Shown here piece after piece: positions 24,501 to 31,819 of a stretch of DNA of 32,957 nucleotides. The notes beneath the pieces are model-generated. The model searched no databases. It was not told where the DNA came from and worked only from the letters and a program-made list of their open reading frames with translations. The position numbers and the translations under genes are program-made. How positions within the stretch are numbered: the stretch's first letter is position 1; every line of letters starts with the position of its first letter. Origin of the DNA: Xanthobacteraceae bacterium (lineage in GTDB: Bacteria > Pseudomonadota > Alphaproteobacteria > Rhizobiales > Xanthobacteraceae); NCBI GenBank assembly GCA_030038995.1, contig JASHQS010000300.1, forward strand, positions 1 through 32,957, given 5' to 3'.

Positions 24501-25841
24501 TCATCTATAGGGCTTTAGCTTAGCACCAATCGGCACATTGGGGTCATCGGCGTTATCGACGATCACCATGTCGAGCTTGTACTTGCTGCCCGGCTTGGCC
24601 TTGATCCATTGCGCGCCGATGAGCGGCGTCGTCGAAACGTGCGGCACCGGGCCGTGAGCGAAATCGACGACGCCCACTGCGGTGGTGACCTTGAAAGTGT
24701 TCAGCTTGTCGACCAGCCCCTGCTTGTCCTTCGGGTTGGTCGTCTTGAGCAGCTCGGCGCCGACGTCGAGCAGCGATTGCGTGCCACCAAGCTGCTGGTT
24801 CCATTGCCGCCCAGTGCTCTTCTCATAGCCATCGGCGAGCTCCTGAGAGGAGTGGCCAGTAAGCGGCGACTTGTACGGGAAGGTGGGGTGCCAATAGCAA
24901 AGGCTGGCGACATTGTAACCGAGCGAACCCAGCGCTTCCATCTGTGAGGGGAACAAGCCGGTTTTGGCGATGCTCTGAATCTTGACGGTCCTGGCCAGAC
25001 CAAGCTGTGCGGCTTGCCGCCAGAACACGGCGAAATCGGGCGGCAGCGGCACGCCGGTGAAGATTTGCACTCCAGCTTGCTTGTATTTCGCGATCTGCGC
25101 CGAGTAGTCGGTAGTGCCGTCTTCGTATCCGCCCGGATCGAATACCGTGAAGCCCGCCTTTTCGAACAGCGGGATCATGTGCTCCCGCAATGCGTTGCCG
25201 TCGGCATCGTTCGGGAACATGACCCCGACCTTCTTATTGGTCGGGAATGGCGCCTTGCTCCATTCGGAAATGTAGGCCTGGGCGAACTGGGCGACGCCGA
25301 AGGAGAAGTGGAAGCTCCACTTGAACGGAAACGGCTTCTCGCCTGGTTTGCCGCCGCGGCCGAAATACCAGGACTCCCAGGGCAGGATGGTGGACACGCA
25401 CGGTATGCCGGCTGCGTCGCAGGCGTCGGCGACCGGGTTGACCACTTCGGGAGTCGAGGTGGTCAGCATCAGATCGATCTTGTCATCGTTGATGAGCGCC
25501 TTGGCCAGCTGGCTGGCGCGGGCAGGATCCGATTGCGAATCGCGGTCGATAATCTCGATCTTGTACGTCCTGCCGCCTGAGCTGAGGCCGTTGGCGAGCG
25601 CCTTGCGCGCCAAGCCGAGCACATACGGGTCGCTTTCGCCGAACCCGCCCAGTGGTCCGGTGCGCGGACTGACAAAGCCGATCTTGACCACGTCGCTCGC
25701 TTGGGCAAAAGCCGACGGAACTTTTCCGGCGAGCGCAAGGCCGCCCGCGCTCGCCGCAGCGCGCTTGACGAAATCGCGCCGCGATACGCCGACTTTGGGG
25801 GCTAATGGTTTCCAGGTTTCAGTCCGGTTGCTCGACTTCAT
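24501..25841 (-). CDS. Tat-signal ABC transporter substrate-binding protein, operon 2
   Basis: Periplasmic type I binding protein (Peripla_BP_6/LivK family) of 446 residues and first gene of Liv operon 2. ATG 25841 follows GGAGGGAG. The N-terminal signal contains VSRRDFVKRAAASAGGLALA, an almost ideal twin-arginine motif, ending FAQ near residue 47. The mature chain begins SDVVKIGFVSPRTGPLGGFGESD and contains DKIDLMLTTSTPEVVNPVADACD and TNKKVGVMFPNDADGNALR, closely parallel to the operon 1 protein. A 15-bp palindrome (25964-25978) lies 122 nt upstream. Ligand unknown; relatives bind aliphatic amides, aromatic acids or branched amino acids. Confidence 0.94.
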   Translation of the reverse strand: MKSSNRTETWKPLAPKVGVSRRDFVKRAAASAGGLALAGKVPSAFAQASDVVKIGFVSPRTGPLGGFGESDPYVLGLARKALANGLSSGGRTYKIEIIDRDSQSDPARASQLAKALINDDKIDLMLTTSTPEVVNPVADACDAAGIPCVSTILPWESWYFGRGGKPGEKPFPFKWSFHFSFGVAQFAQAYISEWSKAPFPTNKKVGVMFPNDADGNALREHMIPLFEKAGFTVFDPGGYEDGTTDYSAQIAKYKQAGVQIFTGVPLPPDFAVFWRQAAQLGLARTVKIQSIAKTGLFPSQMEALGSLGYNVASLCYWHPTFPYKSPLTGHSSQELADGYEKSTGRQWNQQLGGTQSLLDVGAELLKTTNPKDKQGLVDKLNTFKVTTAVGVVDFAHGPVPHVSTTPLIGAQWIKAKPGSKYKLDMVIVDNADDPNVPIGAKLKPYR

Positions 25842-25963
25842 TTCTCCCTCCAGAGTGTGGTTTCTTGCGGCGTCGCCCGCTTCATCACGAACAGATAGGA
25901 CAAAAATTCTCGTGGCGCGCACCATAACGAGTGCGAATTGGCCGGTCCAGCAGACTCGTTGCG

Positions 25964-25978
25964 GTTCGCCAAGCGAAC
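25964..25978. promoter_or_regulatory. Candidate operator upstream of the operon 2 binding protein
   Basis: GTTCGC-CAA-GCGAAC is a perfect 6-3-6 palindrome of the same GTTCG-N5-CGAAC form as the sites near the IclR gene. Its complement, extended to 17 bp (25962-25978), matches the site at 26194-26210 in 16 of 17 positions on the opposite strand. The 392-bp divergent gap 25842-26233 holds these two sites, an 11-bp tandem GGAATTCGCCG (26129-26150) and no gene that can be supported. Confidence 0.55.
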
Positions 25979-26193
25979 ACAAGGACGCCGTCGCTCTGGA
26001 ATGTTCTTGGGCGCCAGTCTGCCGTGCGGGAACAATTGCGGGAAACGCGGCAAATTGTCGGCGCGGTCGGCGGCACCGACGAAGGAAAGCGTATCCATCC
26101 CTCCATCGACTGCGCGCCATCTGCGCAGGGGGAATTCGCCGGGAATTCGCCGGACTATGAGCTTCGGCTTTGCCGCGCTAAATTCCATTGCCG

Positions 26194-26208
26194 GTTCGCT
26201 TGGCGGAC
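26194..26208. promoter_or_regulatory. Candidate operator upstream of the alcohol dehydrogenase gene
   Basis: GTTCGCTTGGCGGAC, one mismatch from GTTCG-N5-CGAAC, ends 25 nt before the ATG at 26234. It is the inverted near-copy of the site at 25964-25978. The shared form suggests the same regulator, or a relative of it, acts on the second transporter and the dehydrogenase. Confidence 0.55.
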
Positions 26209-26233
26209 CGTCGGACGATCAGGGAGAGAAGTC

Positions 26234-27355
26234 ATGCCGGCGTCGTCGAATGCCGTAACCGCCGCGGTCGTTCGCCGCAAAGGCGGACCATTCAACATCG
26301 AGACGCTGCAGCTCGAAGCGCCGCGCGCCGACGAGGTCGTGGTGCGTATCGTCGCGACCGGGATGTGTCACACCGACATGGTTGTGCGCGATCAGGTATA
26401 CCCGGTACCGCAGCCGATCGTGCTGGGACACGAGGGTGCCGGCATCGTCGAAAGCGTGGGTGCCGCCGTCACCAAGGTGCAGACCGGCGATCACGTGGTC
26501 CTGAGTTTTTTGCCGTGCGGGCGTTGCCGGCAGTGCCAGGAAGGCCGTCCCGCCAATTGCCTCGACTTCAATGCGCATAATTTCAGCGGCGGGCGCATCG
26601 ACGGCACGCACAGCCTGCGCGACGGCGAGCGGCTGGTGTACGATCATTTCTTCGGCCAGTCGTCGTTCAGCACGCTCGCGCTCGCCCATGAGCGCAATGT
26701 CGTGAAAGTGCGCAAAGACGCACCGCTTGAACTTTTGGGACCGCTCGGCTGCGGCATCCAGACGGGTGCGGGGGCGGTGATGAATTCGCTCAAGGTCGGT
26801 CCTGGTGCGTCCTTCGCGGCGTTCGGCGCCGGCGCGGTCGGATTGAGCGCGGTGATGGCGGCGCGAGCGGTTGGCGCGACCACGATCATCGCCATCGATA
26901 TCGTGCCTGCACGGCTTGCGCTCGCCAAGGAGGTCGGCGCGACGCATGCACTCGATGCCAGGGAGCAAGATCCGGTGGCGGCGATCAAGAAAATCACCGG
27001 CGGCGGAGTTCAGTTCAGCCTTGAAACCACGGCGCTGAGCCCCGTGGTGCGGCAGGCTGTCGACGCGCTCGGCGTGCGCGGCATGTGTGGCATCGTCGGC
27101 GCGGCGCCGCCGGGCACCGAGATCGATCTCGACGTGACCGAGTTCATGCAGATGTCGAAAACGCTCTATGGCATCATCGAGGGCGACAGCGTACCGGACG
27201 TATTCATCCCTCGGTTGATCGACCTCCATTTGCAAGGCCGCTTTCCGTTCGACCGGTTGACGAAATTCTATCCGCTCGACCGCATCAACGAGGCGGCACG
27301 TGACAGCGAACGCGGGCTCACGGTCAAGCCGATCATTCGCATCGGCAAGCTCTGA
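26234..27355 (+). CDS. Zinc-dependent aryl-alcohol-type dehydrogenase (NAD-binding MDR family)
   Basis: Cytoplasmic medium-chain alcohol dehydrogenase of 373 residues, closest in appearance to benzyl/aryl-alcohol dehydrogenases (XylB type), oxidising an alcohol to an aldehyde with NAD. Catalytic zinc ligands C45 (GMCHTD), H66-E67 (GHEGAG) and C173 (LGCGIQTGAGAV) are present. Structural zinc cysteines C95, C98, C101 and C109 lie in PCGRCRQCQEGRPANC. The Rossmann motif GAGAVG (198-203) is followed by acidic D222, consistent with NAD preference. ATG 26234 follows AGGGAGAG. It is divergent from transporter operon 2, convergent with the aldehyde dehydrogenase, and has a candidate operator 25 nt upstream. 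The aldehyde product may go to that enzyme; this is inference. Confidence 0.92.
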   Translation: MPASSNAVTAAVVRRKGGPFNIETLQLEAPRADEVVVRIVATGMCHTDMVVRDQVYPVPQPIVLGHEGAGIVESVGAAVTKVQTGDHVVLSFLPCGRCRQCQEGRPANCLDFNAHNFSGGRIDGTHSLRDGERLVYDHFFGQSSFSTLALAHERNVVKVRKDAPLELLGPLGCGIQTGAGAVMNSLKVGPGASFAAFGAGAVGLSAVMAARAVGATTIIAIDIVPARLALAKEVGATHALDAREQDPVAAIKKITGGGVQFSLETTALSPVVRQAVDALGVRGMCGIVGAAPPGTEIDLDVTEFMQMSKTLYGIIEGDSVPDVFIPRLIDLHLQGRFPFDRLTKFYPLDRINEAARDSERGLTVKPIIRIGKL

Positions 27356-27403
27356 TCCGAACCGGCAATGTCAGGCAAAAACGTGTGACACGGAAGTGCG
27401 ATC

Positions 27404-27451
27404 ATGAAAGTCACCACGTTCCATTTCATGCCTTGCCAGAGATGGCAATGA
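27404..27451 (+). pseudogene. Possible luciferase-like monooxygenase start remnant
   Basis: ATG 27404, preceded by GGAAG, reads MKVTTFHFMPCQRWQ then a stop. The first ten residues resemble the start of one group of LLM-class flavin monooxygenases (MKVTTFHFMPY-like), after which similarity is lost. The remaining sequence of the 198-bp convergent gap (27356-27553) shows no further coding match, so this could be a deletion scar. The match is short and from memory of the family only. Confidence 0.3.
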
Positions 27452-27553
27452 GATCAGCGGCCTGCAATGCGAGACATCCGAAAGCCCTCATCAGTCTTCT
27501 GTTGGGCCGATGCGTCAGCTCTTGCGGTGTCGCCGGTCGCCCGGCTCGACCGG

Positions 27554-28981
27554 TCACATCATCAGATGCGACACGTTCTTCACGACCGTGTAGTGCAAAA
27601 GTCCCTCGGTGCCGCCTTCGCGGCCATAACCGCTATCCTTGACTCCGCCGAATGGGGTCTCGGCGATGGAGGCCACGAGGTTATTGATTGACAAATTGCC
27701 GACCTCGATGCCTTCAGCGAGCCGATCCGCGTTCCGTACCGAACGGGTAAAGGCATAGGCAGCCAAGCCATACGGCAAGGCGTTTGCTTTTTCGATTGCG
27801 TCGTCCAGTGATTTGACAGGGTTGATCAGCGCCAGCGGACCGAATGGCTCCTCGCGCATCGCGCGCGCGTCATCGGGCAAATCGGCGAGCACCGTGAGAG
27901 GATAATAATAACCCCGGTTTCCCAGCCGCTCGCCGCCGGCAAGCAGCCGCGCCCCCTTTGCCTTGGCGTCGGCGACGAACATCTCCATCGCTTCGATGCG
28001 GCGATGGTTGGCAAGCGGCCCCATCTGGTTTGTCGGGTCGAGACCGTCGCCGACCTTCACGGCGCGCGCCTTCTCCGTGAACGCTTCGGTGAATTTGCCG
28101 TAAATCGCGTCTTCGACAAAAAAACGCGTCGGTGACACGCAGACTTGGCCGGCATTACGGGTCTTGCCGGTCACCGAGGTCGCCGCGGTGGCAACGGGAT
28201 CGACGTCGTCGCAGACGATGACAGGCGCGTGACCGCCGAGCTCCATGATGGCGGGTTTCATATGGCGGCCCGCCATTTCGGCGAGGTGTTTCCCGACCGG
28301 AATGGAGCCGGTGAACGTGATCAGACGGATCAGATCCTGTGGAATGAGATATTCGGAGATTTCGGCGGGCTTTCCGAAGACGAGATTGAGCACGCCGGGC
28401 GGCAGGCCGGCATCGTGGAAGGCGCGGACAAGCTGCACGGCGCCAGCCGGTGTTTCCTCCGACGCCTTCAGAATGATCGAGCACCCGGCTGAGAGCGCAC
28501 CACCCACCTTACGGGCCGGCGAACTCATCGGAAAGTTCCATGGTGAAAAGGCCGCGCCCACGCCGATCGGCTGGCGCAACACCATGTGCTTCATTCCGGG
28601 CTCGCTCGGGATGACGCGGCCATAGACGCGCCGGCCCTCCGAAGCGTCCCACTCGATGATCTCGCAACCGCGCAGGATTTCGAGCCGCGACTGCGCGATC
28701 GGCTTACCCTGTTCCAAGGTCATGGCTACTGCCATCTCTTCGACCCGTTGGCGCATCAGCGCCACAGCCTTGAGAATGATCTCGGAGCGCTTCAACGGCG
28801 ACGTCCTGCTCCAGACCTTGAAACCTTGTGCAGCGACGGACAGCGCAGCATCGAGATCAGATTGCGTCGCCGTCGGCACGGTGCCGAGCACGCTTTCGTC
28901 GGCCGGATTTAGCACGGGCTGGCCCGGCGCCTTCTTCCACTGGCCACCGATGTAGAGTCCGAGATCAGGATACTGTATCAT
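27554..28981 (-). CDS. NAD(P)-dependent aldehyde dehydrogenase (succinate-semialdehyde dehydrogenase-like)
   Basis: Cytoplasmic ALDH-superfamily enzyme of 475 residues, oxidising an aldehyde to its acid. Features: YIGGQWKKAPGQPVLNPADES near the start, FSPWNFPMSSPARKVGGAL (145-163), FTGSIPVGKHLAEMAG, general base E247 in MELGGHAPVIV and nucleophile C281 in GQVCVSPTRFFV, then EEPFGPLALI, and AETPFGGVKDSGYGREGGTEGL near the end. The pattern is that of the GabD/XylC-related group. ATG 28981 follows AAGAGG. Its first 17 bases overlap the end of the upstream unknown gene, so they are probably co-transcribed. Physiological aldehyde unknown; the adjacent alcohol dehydrogenase is a plausible supplier. 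Confidence 0.93.
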   Translation of the reverse strand: MIQYPDLGLYIGGQWKKAPGQPVLNPADESVLGTVPTATQSDLDAALSVAAQGFKVWSRTSPLKRSEIILKAVALMRQRVEEMAVAMTLEQGKPIAQSRLEILRGCEIIEWDASEGRRVYGRVIPSEPGMKHMVLRQPIGVGAAFSPWNFPMSSPARKVGGALSAGCSIILKASEETPAGAVQLVRAFHDAGLPPGVLNLVFGKPAEISEYLIPQDLIRLITFTGSIPVGKHLAEMAGRHMKPAIMELGGHAPVIVCDDVDPVATAATSVTGKTRNAGQVCVSPTRFFVEDAIYGKFTEAFTEKARAVKVGDGLDPTNQMGPLANHRRIEAMEMFVADAKAKGARLLAGGERLGNRGYYYPLTVLADLPDDARAMREEPFGPLALINPVKSLDDAIEKANALPYGLAAYAFTRSVRNADRLAEGIEVGNLSINNLVASIAETPFGGVKDSGYGREGGTEGLLHYTVVKNVSHLMM

Positions 28982-29471
28982 GGCTTGCCTCTTGAGATTC
29001 GCCCGCGCCAAAAGACGACACGACATACCGGCGATTTTGCTTTCGTGACGGACCCGGCGGGATCAAGGCCGCGGCAATCGCTTCGTGCGTCAACGTCGTT
29101 CTTCGCAGTTCAACCCAATGCTGTTTTGCTCTTCGAATATCGTCGATCTGGCGGGCATAATAATCCAGGCGGGCTTTCCGCACAGAAGACTCGTTTCGCG
29201 GCTTGGCGATGCTACCCAGGTAACGTTCACGGGCGTCCATTGCAAAATAGACGTCGCAAACTGAAACCGCGTTGATCAATTTACCGATGCGGCCGATTCG
29301 CGTCTCCGCTTTGAACAAGCCCCATCCGGCGTGTTCGTAGACGTCCTCGACCTCGACGATGAGGAGGTTTTCGTCGAACAACGCAACCATCATGAAGGCC
29401 AAGTCGTTACGCACGGCTGGGGGCAGCCCGACAAAGAAGAGCTCGAAGGCTTCCAGTATGGTCTCCGACAT
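28965..29471 (-). CDS. Hypothetical protein, unknown family
   Basis: A 168-residue, probably soluble protein that I do not recognise. It starts MSETILEAFELFFVGLPPAV, has a central mixed hydrophobic segment (AFMMVALFDENLLIVEVEDVYEH-like) and a basic helical C-terminal half (RKARLDYYARQIDDIRRAKQHW). There is no signal peptide, clear membrane span or metal motif. ATG 29471 has AAGGT about 10 nt upstream; the frame is open to 29690, and ATG 29663 with AGGA is a possible longer start, but the extra part looks low-complexity. The gene end overlaps the aldehyde dehydrogenase start by 17 bases, so it likely leads that transcription unit. A role as a small accessory or sensor protein would be a guess. 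Confidence 0.65.
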   Translation of the reverse strand: MSETILEAFELFFVGLPPAVRNDLAFMMVALFDENLLIVEVEDVYEHAGWGLFKAETRIGRIGKLINAVSVCDVYFAMDARERYLGSIAKPRNESSVRKARLDYYARQIDDIRRAKQHWVELRRTTLTHEAIAAALIPPGPSRKQNRRYVVSSFGAGESQEASHDTVS

Positions 29472-29663
29472 GGCCTGTGACCTTTTGACCGGCAGCCACG
29501 CTGCCGCATGGATCCCACCGCCGAACGGACTGCGCGCGTCCCGATCCGGCGCTTTCAAGCGGCGGACGGCAGCAGCGGCGCTGACCGAAGAGGCGCGCAG
29601 GACACAGTACCCGCTCCAAGCGCGCTGTTCCGGCCAATTCGACTCGGCCGCCAAGCCGACCAT

Positions 29664-29687
29664 CGTTGTATCCTTACGAATATAACG
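29664..29687. promoter_or_regulatory. Candidate ModE-like binding site
   Basis: CGTTGTAT (29664-29671), 8-nt spacer, ATATAACG (29680-29687): the arms are complementary in 7 of 8 positions and recall the ModE box arms CGTTATAT and ATATAACG. It lies in the divergent gap between the unknown gene (start 29471) and the ModE-type gene (29867). A second dyad, TAACG-ATG-TTGG (29802-29813) with CCAACGTTA (29825-29833), sits 33 nt before the ModE-type start. The rest of the 395-bp gap (29472-29866) shows no gene. Confidence 0.45.
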
Positions 29688-29866
29688 CACTCTGTGTCAA
29701 CGGCGCCACGCCTCATGAGCCAAGAAGTGATTCGGCAAGGAGACGCACTGTGCTTCGGAGACCGCCGGACATACAACTGATGCTGCCGCTGTAGACACGG
29801 ATAACGATGTTGGGTTTGGATACACCAACGTTAGACTGCGTCCCCAACAACCGGTGACCACTGGCC

Positions 29867-30175
29867 ATGGCCGAGACGCGCCTCAGCATTCGGGTTGATT
29901 TGAAGAGCGGCAACCGTATCGGGCCTGGGAAAATTGCACTATTGGAAGCCATCCGCGAGACGGGTTCAGTATCGGCCGCGGCACGCAAGGTCGGGACGTC
30001 CTATCGTCATGCGTGGCGCTTGATCGAACAGATCAACGCGGCGCTGGATAGCCCCGCAGTGGTTCCCATAACGGGAGGACGGCAGGGAGGCGGTGCCGTC
30101 GTGGCCCCGTCGTTGTGCATGCCGGGCCTGATCAGGCGAGCAACCTTAAGGGCGGTCAATCTGCCGACGAACTGA
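29867..30175 (+). CDS. ModE-type winged-helix transcriptional regulator, single domain
   Basis: A 102-residue protein with the DNA-binding domain of molybdate regulator ModE and no molybdate-binding (TOBE/MOP) domain. Visible: [40 protein letters not shown] (helix-turn-helix, about 32-50), [10 protein letters not shown] and [13 protein letters not shown], the wing. The usual continuation (T-P-F-G-x-x-L-I-x-x-Y) is replaced by [21 protein letters not shown] before the stop, so the last 25 residues may be altered by a frameshift or simply divergent. It precedes tRNA-Ser, fdhD, mobA and moeA, which supports a link to molybdenum or formate dehydrogenase. ATG 29867 is the only good start; no strong ribosome site is seen. 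Confidence 0.75.
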   Translation: MAETRLSIRVDLKSGNRIGPGKIALLEAIRETGSVSAAARKVGTSYRHAWRLIEQINAALDSPAVVPITGGRQGGGAVVAPSLCMPGLIRRATLRAVNLPTN

Positions 30176-30316
30176 GCCACATATCCACGTCTTTACCCCC
30201 GACCGCGATGCGAGTTTGGGCGGATGCGGGCGACCTCGAGCGGACTATAAATCAGGAAAATGTGGCGGTTTTTCAATTTATTCACGGACAACCGCGAACA
30301 TCTGCGAACACCAAGC

Positions 30317-30406
30317 TGGCGGAGGGAGTGGGATTCGAACCCACGATACGGTTTCCCGTATACACGCTTTCCAAGCGTGCGCCTTCAGCCACTCGGCCAC
30401 CCCTCC
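30317..30406 (-). tRNA. tRNA-Ser (anticodon GGA)
   Basis: On the minus strand the 90-nt gene begins GGAGGGGTGGCCGAGTGG and ends with TTCGAATCCC, the acceptor strand, discriminator G and an encoded CCA (30319-30317). The anticodon loop CTTGGAAAG carries GGA, which reads UCC and UCU serine codons. A long variable arm (TACGGGAAACCGTA) is class II, as expected for serine. Acceptor, D, anticodon and T stems are all complete. Confidence 0.95.
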
Positions 30407-30725
30407 GGCGCGACAGATGCCGGCAATATAGCCGCGGCTCTCGGCCAGACAACCCGACGAAAAACTTGCGACGGAAAACTTCGCCGGACGAGGCGTTGCA
30501 GCAGTCGCCGTGAGTCCGCGTCGGTTCCGGCACACGGCCAGGGCCGCCGGTGCCGGCGTCCGCTGCGGAGCCGACCGTCCCGCGCCGAAGCTTCCTCGGC
30601 CCGGCATCTTAAGGCCACAGAGCCGCCGCTGAACCCGCCCCAAGCCGCTGCGTGCCCGGCCGCGAACCGCGTGGAACCTTTTGTCGGCAGCGCCGTTAGA
30701 CCAGGCGAACCCCGGAGCGGCAGAT

Positions 30726-30765
30726 GAAGGCGCCGCGGGACGTTGGACATTGTTGGGGCGCCTTC
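30726..30765 (+). repeat. Inverted repeat in the fdhD leader region
   Basis: GAAGGCGCC (30726-30734) and GGCGCCTTC (30757-30765) are perfect 9-bp arms. They lie inside a 22-codon ORF starting at ATG 30725 and ending at TGA 30791-30793, which has GGAG six nt upstream. The 522-bp gap between the tRNA and fdhD (30407-30928) contains this, the hairpin at 30856-30883 and no gene I can identify. Confidence 0.45.
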
Positions 30766-30855
30766 GTGCTCCGCTGCCGGTTGTTTTCGTGATCTGGCCC
30801 TTTGCGGCCTGCACGGCCAGGAATTTTCAGGCGACGCGTCGAACTTTGTAGCGTG

Positions 30856-30883
30856 CAGAGGCCCGGCTTGGTCCGGGCCTCTG
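30856..30883 (+). terminator. Strong hairpin upstream of fdhD (terminator-like)
   Basis: CAGAGGCCCGG (30856-30866), loop CTTGGT, CCGGGCCTCTG (30873-30883): a perfect 11-bp stem. It lacks a T-run, so it may be a factor-assisted terminator, a leader structure of fdhD (ATG 30929, 45 nt downstream) or a dispersed hairpin. Confidence 0.5.
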
Positions 30884-30928
30884 GCTTATGCGCTTTCGCC
30901 GGCCGCGGCATTGCCCTACATTGCCGTT

Positions 30929-31813
30929 ATGGCACCGCGCGCCGACGATTATCTGGTCCGCCCCGACCCGCTCGATCCGCGGCTGACCGAGCGCGTCCAG
31001 GGCGTCGATCAGACCGGGGAGCGAATCGAGACCGCGGTGACGGTGGAGCGTGCGCTGACGATCTTCCTCAACGCGCAGGAGATCGTCACCGCCATGACCA
31101 TCAACGACTACCCCGAATACCTCGCGCTCGGCTATCTGCTCAACCAGAACATGCTCATGCCCGACGACATCGTCACCGGCGTCGACTACGACGACGAGCT
31201 GTCGGTGGTCGTGGTGCGCACCAGGCGCAAGACCGATTACGAAAAAAAGCTGAAGAAGAAGGTGCAGACCTCGGGCTGCGCCCAAGGCACCGTGTTCGGC
31301 GACCTCATGGAGGCGCTGGAGAACGTCACGCTGCCGGCGGCGCAATTGCGCACGTCGTGGCTCTACGCGCTCACCCACAAGATCAACACCACGCCGTCGC
31401 TCTATCTCGAGGCCGGCGCCATCCACGGCTGCGTGCTCGCGGTCGCCGACCGGCCGCTGGTCTACATGGAGGACGTCGGCCGCCACAACGCCGTCGACAA
31501 GATCGCCGGCTGGATGTTCAAGCATCGCGTCGGCGCGGCCGACAAGATTTTCTACACCACCGGGCGGCTCACCTCCGAGATGGTGATCAAGACCGTGCGC
31601 ATGGGCATTCCGATCCTCATTTCGCGCTCGGGATTCACCGCCTGGGGCGTGGAGCTCGCCCGCAAGGCGAATTTGACTCTCGTCGGTCGGGCGCGCGGCA
31701 AGCGCTTCATCGCGCTCGCCGGCGAGGACCGCATCGTCTTCGACCAGGACCTCGCCTATGTGGAGGACGAGAGCGCCAAGCACCGGCGCAAGGCCGCGGT
31801 GCATGACGAATAA
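30929..31813 (+). CDS. fdhD: FdhD, formate dehydrogenase accessory sulfurtransferase
   Basis: Cytoplasmic protein of 294 residues that transfers sulfur from a cysteine desulfurase to the molybdenum cofactor of formate dehydrogenase. Family marks: ERALTIFLNAQEIVTAMTIN near 40-60, EYLALGYLLNQN, the active-site loop TSGCAQGTVFGD with Cys117, AVADRPLVYMEDVGRHNAVDKI and ILISRSGFTAWGVELARKAN. E. coli FdhD has a CxxC loop; here only one cysteine is present (C-A-Q-G), a pattern I believe is also seen in alphaproteobacterial members. ATG 30929 is chosen for the usual N-terminus; the frame runs upstream through the hairpin at 30856-30883. mobA follows after six bases. Confidence 0.94.
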   Translation: MAPRADDYLVRPDPLDPRLTERVQGVDQTGERIETAVTVERALTIFLNAQEIVTAMTINDYPEYLALGYLLNQNMLMPDDIVTGVDYDDELSVVVVRTRRKTDYEKKLKKKVQTSGCAQGTVFGDLMEALENVTLPAAQLRTSWLYALTHKINTTPSLYLEAGAIHGCVLAVADRPLVYMEDVGRHNAVDKIAGWMFKHRVGAADKIFYTTGRLTSEMVIKTVRMGIPILISRSGFTAWGVELARKANLTLVGRARGKRFIALAGEDRIVFDQDLAYVEDESAKHRRKAAVHDE

Positions 31814-31819
31814 GCGCGC

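Noticed and set aside
25838-26188. Minus-strand 116-codon frame over the divergent promoter
   Set aside because: It overlaps the binding-protein start and both candidate promoter regions, with no family features.
29472-29690. Longer N-terminus for the unknown 168-residue protein
   Set aside because: The added part is Ala/Arg-rich low-complexity sequence and covers the ModE-like dyad; kept only as an alternative start at 29663.
30278-30814. Minus-strand frame with [13 protein letters not shown]
   Set aside because: This segment is the translation of the tRNA-Ser gene, a well-known annotation artefact; the rest of the frame shows no family.
30725-30928. Molybdenum cofactor riboswitch
   Set aside because: The hairpins are real but I cannot match them to the conserved core of the Moco RNA motif; recorded only as a structured leader.
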